Source: Palleronia sp. LCG004
Lineage (GTDB): Bacteria > Pseudomonadota > Alphaproteobacteria > Rhodobacterales > Rhodobacteraceae
Direction of reading: 5' to 3'
Length of the DNA: 64,000 nt
Assembly (NCBI RefSeq): GCF_032931615.1
Contig: NZ_CP136759.1
Span: 2,867,001 to 2,931,000 of the forward strand
The notes under the pieces: generated by a model
What the model was told of the DNA's origin: nothing
Database searches by the model: none
The model's input: only the letters and a program-made list of their open reading frames with translations
Translations under genes and position numbers: made by a program
Part shown: positions 1-7,705 of the stretch, piece after piece
How positions within the stretch are numbered: the stretch's first letter is position 1
How the letters are laid out: every line of letters starts with the position of its first letter

Positions 1-834
1 GATCACGCGCAGGTTGCCGTCATGTTCCTCGTGCCAGTCCGACAAGACGTCGTATGGCGCGCGGGCCAGCCCCTCGTCCGTCTCGGCGAGGGCCGCATAG
101 ACCATGGGCAGCTCGTGTGCGTTCGTCCCGATCGCCTCGAGGTCCCGGTTCTTGGCGATGAGGCAGTTCGACGTGCCCGTGAAACTCTCGCCCAGCCCCT
201 CGTGCATGGCCTGCACGCACCAATCCTGCCAGAGAAAGGAATGACGTCGCCGCGTGCCGAAATCGGCGATCCTGAGCCCGTCGAGCCCGCGCAACCGCTC
301 GACCTTTTCCCACAGCTTGGTCATCGCGCGGGCATAGAGGACCTGAAGCTCGAACCGGCCCATGTCGTTCAGGACCGCGCGGCTCCTCAGCTCCATCAGG
401 ATCGCAAGGGCCGGGATCTCCCAGAGCATCACCTCGGGCCACGACCCCTCGAAGGTCAGCTCGTACTGGTCGCCCTTCGTCTCGAGCTGGTAGGGCGGCA
501 GGCGCAGGTTCTCGAACCAGTCCATGAATTCCGGTGTGAACATCTGCCGCTTGCCGTAGAAGGTGTTGCCGCGCATCCAGGTCGATTCCCCGCGCGCCAG
601 CGACAGCGATCGCACATGGTCGAGCTGCTCGCGCAGCTCGCCCTCGTCCACCAGCCGGGCAAGTGGCACGGACGTGGTGCGGTTGATCAGGCTGAAGCGC
701 ACCTGCGTATCGGGCCGCTGCCTGAACACCGACTGACACATCAGCAGCTTGTAGAAATCGGTGTCGATCAACGAGCGGACGATCGGATCGATCTTCCACT
801 TGTGGTTCCAAACGCGCGCGGCGATATCCGCCAT
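1..834 (-). CDS. pncB: Nicotinate phosphoribosyltransferase, C-terminus cut by window edge
   Basis: Converts nicotinate and PRPP to nicotinate mononucleotide in the NAD salvage pathway, in the cytosol. Read leftward from an ATG at 834, the frame stays open to base 1 (278 residues of about 400-430). It begins [16 protein letters not shown] and carries the family blocks [17 protein letters not shown] near the N-terminus, [14 protein letters not shown] in the middle, and [14 protein letters not shown], whose His is the autophosphorylated residue in characterised members. The overlapping open frames on both strands are GC-rich shadows. It is divergent from the histidine kinase gene to its right. 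The family call is firm; the last third lies outside the window. Confidence 0.95.
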   Translation of the reverse strand, partial: MADIAARVWNHKWKIDPIVRSLIDTDFYKLLMCQSVFRQRPDTQVRFSLINRTTSVPLARLVDEGELREQLDHVRSLSLARGESTWMRGNTFYGKRQMFTPEFMDWFENLRLPPYQLETKGDQYELTFEGSWPEVMLWEIPALAILMELRSRAVLNDMGRFELQVLYARAMTKLWEKVERLRGLDGLRIADFGTRRRHSFLWQDWCVQAMHEGLGESFTGTSNCLIAKNRDLEAIGTNAHELPMVYAALAETDEGLARAPYDVLSDWHEEHDGNLRVI

Positions 835-963
835 TCCCGGCCTCTCCCTCCTGAGCCCGGGCATATGTGCATGCCCCGCCGCGGGGGGCAAGCCCGCGAG
901 GCTTTTCCAATACTTGCCGGCATGCTACCGATTGACCCCGAAATTCAGCTTCGAAACGGTGAC

Positions 964-2115
964 ATGGATACAGACCATTCCTTCATTCGCGAGATCGCCG
1001 ACATCCAGGCGGTCGAACAGGTATCGCCGATCCTCGATGTCTGCACGCGCGTGACCGGAATGCGGTTCGCCGCCGTGACCTGCATCACCGGCGATCAATG
1101 GACCGTCTGCGACGTCGTCGATCATCTGGGCCTCGGGCTCGAACCCGGTGCCGTGCTCGACCTCGACGAGACCTTCTGCAAGGCGGTGCGCGAGACCGGC
1201 GCGCCCGTCACGATCGACGATGCCGAACGCGACCCCTCCCTGCGCGACCACGCAGTCTATCGCCGCTTCGGCGCGCGCAGCCATATCGCGGTGCCGATCG
1301 TGCGCGCCGACGGCACGCTCTTCGGCACGCTCTGCGCCCTCGATCCCGACCCCAAGGAGCTTTCGCAGAGCGGCATCGTCGCCATGTTCGAGCTCTTCTC
1401 GCGAATGATCGCCAACGCGCTCGATGCGAACGACCATCTCAGGGACGAGCAGAACAGCGCCGCCCTGCGCGAGGAATTCATCGGCGTGGTGGGCCACGAC
1501 CTGCGCAACCCGATCTCGGCGCTCTCGGCCGGGCTGCGCATGATCGAGCGGACCGGCACGGCCGATCCCGGCCTCACGGCCGAGATGCGACGCGCCATCG
1601 ACCGGTCCTTCACGATCATCGACAACCTGCTCGACCTGACGCGCGGACGGCTCGGAAACGGGATCGACGCCGAGCTGAAGCCCGTGGACCTTGCCCAGAT
1701 CGTCAGCGACGTCGCGGGCGAACTCCGGATCGCCGGCGAGGTCGAGATCCGGCTCGACCTCGATCTCCCGCCCCTCGTCGTGTGCGATCCGCAAAGATTG
1801 GGGCAGCTCGTCTCGAACCTCATCTCCAACGCCGTCGATCACCGCGATCCCGGCACGCCGATTCATGTCGAGGCGCAGCAAGTACGCAACCATATCCGGC
1901 TCTCGGTCACGAATCATGGTCGTCCGATCCGGCGCGAGGAACGCTTCAAGCTGTTCCTGCCCTTCCAGAGAGGCGAGAACGGCGCACAGGGGGGGCTCGG
2001 CCTCGGCCTCTATATCGCGTCGGAGATCGCCAAGGCGCATCGCGGACGCATCGCCGTCCGTTCCGACGACGGTACCACGACCTTCACGCTCACCATGCCG
2101 GCCGAACTCGGCTAG
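964..2115 (+). CDS. GAF-domain sensor histidine kinase
   Basis: Cytosolic two-component kinase of 383 residues with no membrane segment. A GAF domain (about 10-155) is followed by a HisKA dimerisation domain with the phospho-acceptor in GVVGHDLRNP (His178) and a HATPase_c domain with N-box NLISNAVDH and G-box GGLGLGLYIA. It resembles the soluble GAF kinases common in Rhodobacteraceae; the signal is unknown. Start choice: ATG 964 puts the GAF domain at the usual distance from the N-terminus. An in-frame ATG at 922 would add 14 residues, but it abuts a repeat-like stretch. Neither has a good ribosome binding site. No response regulator is adjacent. The stop overlaps that of the convergent arfB. 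Confidence 0.85.
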   Translation: MDTDHSFIREIADIQAVEQVSPILDVCTRVTGMRFAAVTCITGDQWTVCDVVDHLGLGLEPGAVLDLDETFCKAVRETGAPVTIDDAERDPSLRDHAVYRRFGARSHIAVPIVRADGTLFGTLCALDPDPKELSQSGIVAMFELFSRMIANALDANDHLRDEQNSAALREEFIGVVGHDLRNPISALSAGLRMIERTGTADPGLTAEMRRAIDRSFTIIDNLLDLTRGRLGNGIDAELKPVDLAQIVSDVAGELRIAGEVEIRLDLDLPPLVVCDPQRLGQLVSNLISNAVDHRDPGTPIHVEAQQVRNHIRLSVTNHGRPIRREERFKLFLPFQRGENGAQGGLGLGLYIASEIAKAHRGRIAVRSDDGTTTFTLTMPAELG

Positions 2116-2534
2116 TCGGGATCGACCCGCCCGCGCAGCGACTTGACGCTCCCGCGGGCCTTCTTCGCGTCGAGTCTGCGCCGCTTCGATCCGAGCGTGG
2201 GCCGCGTCGGGATGCGGCGCTTGGGCTTCTGCGTGGCGGCGCGGACCAGATCGGCCAGCCGCTCGCGCGCGATCTCGCGATTGCGGGCCTGATGGCGCGT
2301 CTCGCTCACCTGGATGAGAAGCGCGCCCTCGTTCGTCCAGCGCCGCCCGGCAAGTCGCCTCAGACGCGCCTTCACCGGCCCCGGCAGGTTCGGAGAGCGT
2401 TCGGCCTCGAACCGCAATTCGACTGCGGTGGAAACCTTGTTGACGTTCTGCCCGCCCGGTCCACCCGAGCGGGTGAACTGCTCGACGATTTCCCAATCCT
2501 CGATCGTGATCGTGTCGGTGATGCGCAGGCCCAT
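2112..2534 (-). CDS. arfB: Peptidyl-tRNA hydrolase ArfB (YaeJ-type release factor)
   Basis: Rescues stalled ribosomes by hydrolysing peptidyl-tRNA without a stop codon. The 140-residue protein has the release-factor motif SGGPGGQNVNKVSTAVEL near residues 25-42 (catalytic GGQ), then a lysine/arginine-rich C-terminal tail (KPKRRIPTRPTLGSKRRR) that in this family sits in the empty mRNA channel. The length matches E. coli YaeJ (140 aa). ATG 2534 (MGLRITDTITIEDWE) is chosen over an upstream in-frame start because homologues begin close to the ITDTI block. It is tail-to-tail with the GAF kinase gene and overlaps it by 4 bases. Confidence 0.93.
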   Translation of the reverse strand: MGLRITDTITIEDWEIVEQFTRSGGPGGQNVNKVSTAVELRFEAERSPNLPGPVKARLRRLAGRRWTNEGALLIQVSETRHQARNREIARERLADLVRAATQKPKRRIPTRPTLGSKRRRLDAKKARGSVKSLRGRVDPD

Positions 2535-2566
2535 GGAGGCATCATAGGGGCAGCGGCGCAAACGAA

Positions 2567-2595
2567 AAGGGCCGTCGATCGGATCGACGGCCCTT
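2567..2595 (-). terminator. Intrinsic terminator downstream of the micro-ORF
   Basis: A perfect 14-bp inverted repeat (AAGGGCCGTCGATC and its complement, with a single central base) is followed on the minus strand by TTTTCGTTT. It lies about 70 bases downstream of the 18-codon ORF at 2665-2721 and upstream of arfB. It would end a short independent minus-strand transcript before arfB. Confidence 0.75.
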
Positions 2596-2664
2596 CGAAT
2601 GTTTCGGAGATGGGCCAGTTAGGACTGGTGCCCAATCATGGAAATGTCGCCCGCGGGGCTGCCC

Positions 2665-2721
2665 TCAGGCGATGCCTCCCATAACTGTTCCGACCTCGTT
2701 CTCCACCATCATTCTAGACAC
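2665..2721 (-). CDS. Putative 18-residue micro-ORF with a perfect Shine-Dalgarno sequence
   Basis: GTG-initiated frame of 18 sense codons, peptide VSRMMVENEVGTVMGGIA (Met at the initiator). It is preceded by AAAGGAGGT (2728-2736), a near-complete complement of the 16S tail, six bases from the GTG. Downstream lie a small hairpin (TGGG-CACCAG paired with CTGGCCCA) near 2602-2626 and the terminator at 2567-2595. A TTGACA hexamer is present at 2779-2784, without an obvious -10. The layout looks like a short, self-contained, strongly translated transcript. I recognise no family. It could be a true small protein, a leader peptide, or the coding part of a dual-function small RNA. It is too short for normal gene callers. 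Confidence 0.5.
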   Translation of the reverse strand: MSRMMVENEVGTVMGGIA

Positions 2722-2790
2722 TGGACCACCTCCTTTCGTTGATTTCCGATACCCCGACGTTGCCACAGATTTTGCGTTTGTCAAAACTTT

Positions 2791-3411
2791 TTACGCAAGC
2801 CGTGGTCTCAGGGCCGTGACCACCATTCTGAAGGGCACGAGCGCGATCAACGCGAGCGCCAGCTTCACGCCCCAATCGGCCAGCGCGAGACTGATCCAGA
2901 GGGGGGCCGCAGGGCCGACGCCCAGGATCGGCAGCACCTCGTTGGCCCAGCCGACATCGTTGCCCGGCTCGAGAAAGACGAGCGCCGCGCTGAACGCGAC
3001 GGTAAAGAAGATGGCGGTGTCGACCGCGGATCCGACCAGCGACGAGACCAGCGGCGCGCGCCACCAGCGCCCGCCCCTGAGCCGATCGAAGAGCGCAACG
3101 TCGAGAAGCTGCGCCACGAGGAACGCGCTCGCCGATCCGAGCGCCACCCGCCAGGTGACGAGCGGCCCGAACTCCCCCTCGATCCGGGTGCCGACGAAGG
3201 AGCAGGCCAGCCCCACGACGAAGCCCGCCAGCACGACCTTGCGCGCGTCGCGCGCCCCAAGCAGGCGGTTGGTGAGGTCCGTGACGAGGAAGGCCAGCGG
3301 ATAGGTGAACGCCCCCCACGTCAGCCATTGACCGAAGAGGATCTGCACGAGGATGTTCGAGGCCACGACGATTGCGGCCATGGCAAGGATGCCGGGAAGA
3401 AGGCGGGTCAT
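2791..3411 (-). CDS. yhhQ: Queuosine precursor transporter (YhhQ/VUT family)
   Basis: Inner-membrane protein of 206 residues with about six hydrophobic helices. YhhQ-family proteins import queuosine precursors (preQ0/preQ1) for tRNA modification. Diagnostic segments are TYPLAFLVTDLTNRLLG (near 36-52), ASAFLVAQLLDVALFDRLR and SSLVGSAVDTAIFF, all typical of the Vut_1 family. The start ATG at 3411 gives the usual family length. No other queuosine gene is nearby, and no preQ1 riboswitch is recognisable upstream. The micro-ORF at 2665-2721 follows in the same direction after about 70 bases. Confidence 0.92.
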   Translation of the reverse strand: MTRLLPGILAMAAIVVASNILVQILFGQWLTWGAFTYPLAFLVTDLTNRLLGARDARKVVLAGFVVGLACSFVGTRIEGEFGPLVTWRVALGSASAFLVAQLLDVALFDRLRGGRWWRAPLVSSLVGSAVDTAIFFTVAFSAALVFLEPGNDVGWANEVLPILGVGPAAPLWISLALADWGVKLALALIALVPFRMVVTALRPRLA

Positions 3412-3513
3412 GTCTGGATCCGTTTTGACAAGGTGACCGGAGACTTGGTGCGTCCCGCTTTCGCGGGCGACGGAGCCCGATAGCCCAGGATGGCCCCGCC
3501 GCGCAAGTCTCGC

Positions 3514-4380
3514 TCAGTCGGGGACGGAGTATTCCACGATCTCGGTCCGTTGCAGCGCGATGAAGTTGTCGTCCGAGATCATCGTCAGACGAAGATGTCC
3601 CGCGTCGTCGCGCCAGACCGACAATCCCTCGAGATTGTCGTGCTCCCGCAGGGCGCTCTCGAACAGGATCTCGTCCGACAGGACCTCGTCTCCGTCGAGC
3701 TCGATCCGCCGCACGCGCGACTGGAACCCGATGCCGAGGAACCGCCGTTCGAGCACGTAGAGCCGCCCGCGATCGTCGAAATCGGCCTCGACCAGCGCGT
3801 ATCCCCGATCCTCGAGCGTGAAGGCCAGATCCCATTCCTCGCCGTCGAGCCGCCAGACCGGGAAGGGCAGGCCCCCCGGCGCGACCTCCGGCATGGTATA
3901 AAGCGTGCCGTCCTGCGAGATCGCCAGCGCCTCGAGCGCGCCGTTATGGCTCAGAAGGTCGAAATCGGGATGGCGGGGCAGATCTGTCGGATGCACCCCG
4001 TCATAGCGCCAGACACGCGATGCGCTCCCCTCGAACGAGATGTAGACATCGCCATCCGGCCCGACGGCGAGCCCCTCGCTGTCGCCGTAATCCTGGCTCA
4101 TCCTGTCGCCCTCGAGGTCCAGCAGCCGCTCGATCGGGCCTGCCTCGATCCCGGTGATGACGCCGTCCTCCCGCAGGATCCGGCCGCGCACGATCCGCGA
4201 CCGGTCGGAAATCGCGACGAATTCCGTGCCGTCCTCGCTCAGCTCGATACCCGAGAACCCGCCATGCCCCTCGGCATCGCGGTCCCAACGGTAGGCCCCG
4301 ACGAGATCGGCCGCGCCCGCGGGCACGGCCGAAATCGTCAAGAGCGTCCCGAGGATCAGCGCACGAGTACGGCTTGGCAT
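3514..4380 (-). CDS. Secreted esterase-like phytase-family protein (beta-propeller)
   Basis: 288 residues with a signal peptide (MPSRTRALILGTLLTISAVPAGA, likely cut before ADLVGAY), so periplasmic or exported. The rest matches the esterase-like activity of phytase domain (PF13449 type), a beta-propeller fold: GFSGIELSEDGTEFVAISDR, DSEGLAVGPDGDVYISFE, HNGALEALAISQDGTLY and HDNLEGLSVWRDDAG are the repeated blade motifs. The true substrate is unknown for this family. It overlaps the end of mepA by 25 bases in the same direction, so the two are probably co-transcribed with the upstream MFS gene. Confidence 0.85.
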   Translation of the reverse strand: MPSRTRALILGTLLTISAVPAGAADLVGAYRWDRDAEGHGGFSGIELSEDGTEFVAISDRSRIVRGRILREDGVITGIEAGPIERLLDLEGDRMSQDYGDSEGLAVGPDGDVYISFEGSASRVWRYDGVHPTDLPRHPDFDLLSHNGALEALAISQDGTLYTMPEVAPGGLPFPVWRLDGEEWDLAFTLEDRGYALVEADFDDRGRLYVLERRFLGIGFQSRVRRIELDGDEVLSDEILFESALREHDNLEGLSVWRDDAGHLRLTMISDDNFIALQRTEIVEYSVPD

Positions 4381-5261
4381 GCTTGCGGCAGATCGGCCAC
4401 GCGAAGCTCACCGCGCGGCTGGGCGGGGCGGGCATCGGGATCGGCGGGGGGCGCGGGGCGCGGGTTCAGGATATTGTCGACCCAGGCCTGCGCGTCGGCG
4501 CAGCCATCGCCCGGCGGCGGCGGGTCCTGGTTCACGCAGCCCTCGGCCCCGTCGGGGCAGGTGAGCCTCACGTGGAAGTGATAGTGGTGCCCGGCCCAGG
4601 GCCGCACCTTTCGCAGCCAGTCGCGGTTGCCGGTCTCCTCTGCGCACATGCGGACCTTGGCACCCGGAAAGATGAAGATGCGTGCCGTGCGCGGGTCCTG
4701 CGCCGCCGCCTTGACGAGTTCGTGCTGGAAGGATCCCCAGCGCGCGTTGGTATAGGCCCCGGCCGCGCGCCGCATCGACACGGCCGACAGGTCCTCGCGC
4801 TGCTGACGGCTCAGGCCCAGCGTCGCGGGCATCAGCCAGATATCGGCGTCGAGGCCGCTCTGATGGCTGGCATGTCCCGATGTCATCGGCCCGCCGCGGG
4901 GCTGGCTCATGTCGCCCACGTAGATGCCGTTCGACGCGGGATGCGACGCCATCTTGCGCGACAGGCGCTGGACCATGTCGATCGTTTCGGGATGGGCCCA
5001 GTTGCGGTTGCGGCTGAGGCGCATTGCCTGCCATGTCGGCCCGGTCTCGGCCAGCTGCTGCGCGCCCGCGACGCAGCCGCGCGAATAGCCGCCATAGGGT
5101 GCAGCCGGAAGGTTCGAGCCGGTCGCCGCCACCCCGAAGAGGCTTTTGGCGACCGCGTTGCGATCGACCGCGACGCCGCGCATGTCGGGTTCGGGAACCG
5201 TCGCGGTTCCGCAGGATGCGAGCGCGAGCGCCGCGGCCATCAGGATCGTGGGAAGTCTCAT
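4356..5261 (-). CDS. mepA: Penicillin-insensitive murein endopeptidase, lipoprotein form
   Basis: Zn-dependent LAS-fold peptidase cleaving peptidoglycan cross-links in the periplasm. 301 residues. The N-terminus MRLPTILMAAALALASCG is a lipoprotein signal with Cys17 as the lipidated residue, unlike the plain signal of E. coli MepA. Zn ligands are visible in GHASHQSGLDADIW (about 129-142) and HHYHFHVRL. A cysteine-rich C-terminal tail includes CPDGAEGC and DGCADAQAW. ATG 5261 is preceded by GGAGAT. Its ATG overlaps the TGA of the upstream MFS gene (ATGA), indicating translational coupling. Confidence 0.93.
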   Translation of the reverse strand: MRLPTILMAAALALASCGTATVPEPDMRGVAVDRNAVAKSLFGVAATGSNLPAAPYGGYSRGCVAGAQQLAETGPTWQAMRLSRNRNWAHPETIDMVQRLSRKMASHPASNGIYVGDMSQPRGGPMTSGHASHQSGLDADIWLMPATLGLSRQQREDLSAVSMRRAAGAYTNARWGSFQHELVKAAAQDPRTARIFIFPGAKVRMCAEETGNRDWLRKVRPWAGHHYHFHVRLTCPDGAEGCVNQDPPPPGDGCADAQAWVDNILNPRPAPPADPDARPAQPRGELRVADLPQACQAVLVR

Positions 5262-6607
5262 GCTGCTCGATCTCCGTCGGGTTTCACCCAGACTAGCAGA
5301 ACCAGCCCGATTGCGAAGAGCGCGATGAGCGGTGCGATGCCCCAGTGTTGCGATCCTGTCAGCGAGGTCGCGAGGGCGATCGAGAGCGGGGCCAGGAACG
5401 ACGTGGCCTTGCCCGCCAGCGCATAGAGCCCGAACCCTTCGGTCATGCGGCCCGGATCGCCCTGGCGCACCATCATGGTCCGGCTCGCTGCCTGCAGCGC
5501 GCCGCCCGCGGCCCCGATCGTCGCGCCCACGATCATGAAGGCCATGTCGGGCGTGCTCGACCCGATGCTCTGTTGCGTGCCGAAGACGCTCTCTCGCGAG
5601 ATGAACATCGCGGCCAGCACGCACAGGATGAGCGTCACGACGCAGGTGACGATGACCGGAAGCGGCCCGAACTTCTGGTCCGCGCGGCCGCCCGCCCAGG
5701 CAAAGATCGCGCCCGTGACGATCGCGATGATGCCGAACGTGCCGGTCTGGACGACGCTCCAGTCAAGGACGCCCGCCGCAAAGATCGCGCCCAGCGCGTA
5801 GGTCCCGTTCAGCCCGTCGCGATAGAACATGGACGCCGCGAGGAACGCGAGGCGCGACGGCGTCCGGGGCAGGTCGCGGATCGTGCGCCGAAGATCCGAC
5901 AGCGCGGTCGTGACGTCCCGGCTCGAGGCGCCGCGCCGTGGGCGCGGATCGCGCACCCAGAGGAAGAATGGCACCATGAAGACCATGTACCAGATTGCCG
6001 TCAGCGGCCCGATGAAGCGCGTTCCCTCGCGCGCGGTGCCGTCGAGCCCGAAGAGGGGCGCGATCCCGATGAGCGTGCGGCCCGTCGCCGCATCCTCGGC
6101 GAAGAAGGCCAGCGCCAGGATCAGCGCGACGAGCCCGCCTACATAGCCGAACGCCCACCCGTCGCCCGAGATGCGTCCGATCCGCTCGCGCGGGGCGAGC
6201 TCGGGCAGCATGGAGTTTGTGAAGATCGTCGCGAATTCCATCCCGACGAGTCCGAGGCAGAACCCCGCAAGCACGGGCACCAGCGGCAGATCCTCCGGTG
6301 TCGCCCACCAGACCGACGCGGCCCCCGCGACGTAGAGGACCGAGAAGATCGCGATCCAGCGCATTCGTGTGCCTGACCGATCGGCGATCGCCCCCAGGAC
6401 GGGCGCGACACAGGCGATGACGATACCCGCCGCGGCGATGGCGAAGCCCCAGACCGACTGCGCCCGCGCGCCGTCGCCGAGGATCGACTGGATGTAGGGC
6501 CCGAAGATGAAGGTGATGAGCAACGTGTTGTAGGGCTGGCTGGCCCAGTCGAAGAAGAACCATCCCCAGATGCGCTTCCGTGCGGTTTCGTCCCGTGCCT
6601 GCGTCAT
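5258..6607 (-). CDS. MFS transporter, UMF1/Atg22-like family
   Basis: Inner-membrane transporter of 449 residues with about 12 helices. Its opening, KRIWGWFFFDWASQPYNTLLITFIFGPYI, is characteristic of the Atg22/UMF1 branch of the major facilitator superfamily, as are AIADRSGTRMRW in the loop after helix 2-3 and GALQAASRTMMVRQGDP in the second half. Substrate unknown; amino-acid or peptide efflux is suggested for relatives. ATG 6607 (MTQARDETARKR) is the start; the frame continues upstream without family similarity. First gene of the MFS-mepA-esterase unit. A 7-bp inverted repeat (6616-6622 / 6640-6646) lies just upstream. Confidence 0.88.
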   Translation of the reverse strand: MTQARDETARKRIWGWFFFDWASQPYNTLLITFIFGPYIQSILGDGARAQSVWGFAIAAAGIVIACVAPVLGAIADRSGTRMRWIAIFSVLYVAGAASVWWATPEDLPLVPVLAGFCLGLVGMEFATIFTNSMLPELAPRERIGRISGDGWAFGYVGGLVALILALAFFAEDAATGRTLIGIAPLFGLDGTAREGTRFIGPLTAIWYMVFMVPFFLWVRDPRPRRGASSRDVTTALSDLRRTIRDLPRTPSRLAFLAASMFYRDGLNGTYALGAIFAAGVLDWSVVQTGTFGIIAIVTGAIFAWAGGRADQKFGPLPVIVTCVVTLILCVLAAMFISRESVFGTQQSIGSSTPDMAFMIVGATIGAAGGALQAASRTMMVRQGDPGRMTEGFGLYALAGKATSFLAPLSIALATSLTGSQHWGIAPLIALFAIGLVLLVWVKPDGDRAA

Positions 6608-6666
6608 CGTCCCGCCTCGTGTCTTTTTTCGGCATAGAAACACGAGCGCTGCGCGCTCTGCCAGCC

Positions 6667-7212
6667 CTAGCGCGGCCCGTCTTCGTCCTGCATCGGTGGC
6701 CAGGGTCGTTCGCCCTCGGCCTCGCCCCAGGCGGTGATCCAGCCCGGCAGCGGCGGAGAGGCCGTGCCGCCCAGGATCTCCGTGGCTGTCGCCGTCGGGA
6801 CAAGCCCGTTTCGGTCGGTCAGCGCATTGCGGAAAAGCCCGTGCGAGGTGCATGTACCGCCGACCCACATGCCCTGCTCGAGATAGAAGAACCGCGCATC
6901 CCAGCCGACCAGCCGCGAGCGCATCTCGATTTCGTCCCAGAGCCGCACCCGCTTGCGATAGCGTACCGAGCTGCCGGCGACCGTCCCGACCCATCGCCGC
7001 TCGCGCATCTTCCCGACAAGGCCCAGCCGGTAGAACAGCGCGACCCGTCCGAGATCGTAGAGCGTGAGCGTGCGGCCGTTGTTGAGCTCGCGGAAGATGT
7101 CGAGATCGTGCGGCCAGCAGCGAAGCCGGCTCACATGCGTGTCGAAGGTCCCGAGCGGAGCCGCGCGCTTCGCGGCCCGGATCTCGAGGCCCATGCGGAG
7201 GAAGGGATACAT
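6667..7212 (-). CDS. Acyl-CoA thioesterase-like (4HBT superfamily) protein
   Basis: 181-residue hotdog-fold protein. The motif DLDIFRELNNGRTLTLYDLGRVALFYRLGL matches thioesterase-like members of the 4HBT_2 family, which often sit beside membrane or lipid genes in alphaproteobacteria; GTVAGSSVRYRKRVRLWDEIEMRSRLVGWD is the second typical block. The substrate cannot be read from the sequence. Two adjacent start codons exist (GTG 7215, ATG 7212); AAGGAG lies seven bases before the ATG, so I prefer ATG. Transcribed toward the MFS gene, 59 bases away. Confidence 0.8.
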   Translation of the reverse strand: MYPFLRMGLEIRAAKRAAPLGTFDTHVSRLRCWPHDLDIFRELNNGRTLTLYDLGRVALFYRLGLVGKMRERRWVGTVAGSSVRYRKRVRLWDEIEMRSRLVGWDARFFYLEQGMWVGGTCTSHGLFRNALTDRNGLVPTATATEILGGTASPPLPGWITAWGEAEGERPWPPMQDEDGPR

Positions 7213-7328
7213 CACGGCTCTCCTTGCGCGGCCTTGCGCGGACTGGCCCCGGGGCGCGTCGCGGTCAAGGCTTGCCGCCGCGTCGCGGTGTCATTAGATC
7301 GGGGCGGAGCGCAAAATAAGGGGCCCTC

Positions 7329-7616
7329 ATGACATCGCTTCTCCAGATCCTGCTGCTGATTCTCGACGTCGTGTGGTTCATCATGATCGCGCATATCGTG
7401 ATGTCGTGGCTCATCAACTTTCAGGTGCTGAACCTCCGCCAGCCCCTCGTCGCGCAGATCTGGGACGGTCTCACGCGGCTGCTAGAGCCGCTCTACGGGC
7501 CGATCCGGCGGATCCTGCCGCCGATGGGCGGGCTCGACCTCGCGCCGCTCATCGCGCTGATCGGGGTCTACGCGATCCGGATCATCCTGATGAACAACGC
7601 CGCCGCCTTCTACTGA
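7329..7616 (+). CDS. YggT-family inner-membrane protein
   Basis: 95 residues with two hydrophobic regions flanking a conserved cytoplasmic loop: VMSWLINFQVLNLRQPLVAQIWDGLTRLLEPLYGPIRRILPPMGGLDLAPLI. This is the single-repeat YggT form typical of alphaproteobacteria. The family is linked to osmotic-shock tolerance and cell-division or membrane organisation, but its biochemistry is not settled. Divergent from the thioesterase gene and followed by recQ in the same orientation after 89 bases. Confidence 0.92.
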   Translation: MTSLLQILLLILDVVWFIMIAHIVMSWLINFQVLNLRQPLVAQIWDGLTRLLEPLYGPIRRILPPMGGLDLAPLIALIGVYAIRIILMNNAAAFY

Positions 7617-7705
7617 GGCGGCGCACCCGGACCGACTGCCGGGACATGCGTATTTGAGAAAGCAAAGAGGGGCGGGGCACGCGTGAGGCATCCAGGGCGC
7701 AGGTC

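Noticed and set aside
20..910. 296-residue open frame on the minus strand over pncB
   Set aside because: Arg/Ala/Pro-rich with no family similarity; the neighbouring frame gives an unmistakable PncB protein.
925..2496. 523-residue antisense frame over the GAF kinase and arfB
   Set aside because: Shadow of two clearly coding genes on the plus and minus strands; low-complexity charged composition typical of GC-rich antisense frames.
3454..3467. CCCGC/GCGGG hairpin upstream of yhhQ as a preQ1 riboswitch
   Set aside because: Lacks the preQ1 aptamer pattern (C-rich loop and A-rich tail); simple GC stem.
6616..6646. CTCGTGT...ACACGAG inverted repeat as a terminator or operator
   Set aside because: Only 7 bp with a 17-base loop; too weak to call without comparative data. 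Mentioned in the MFS entry only.
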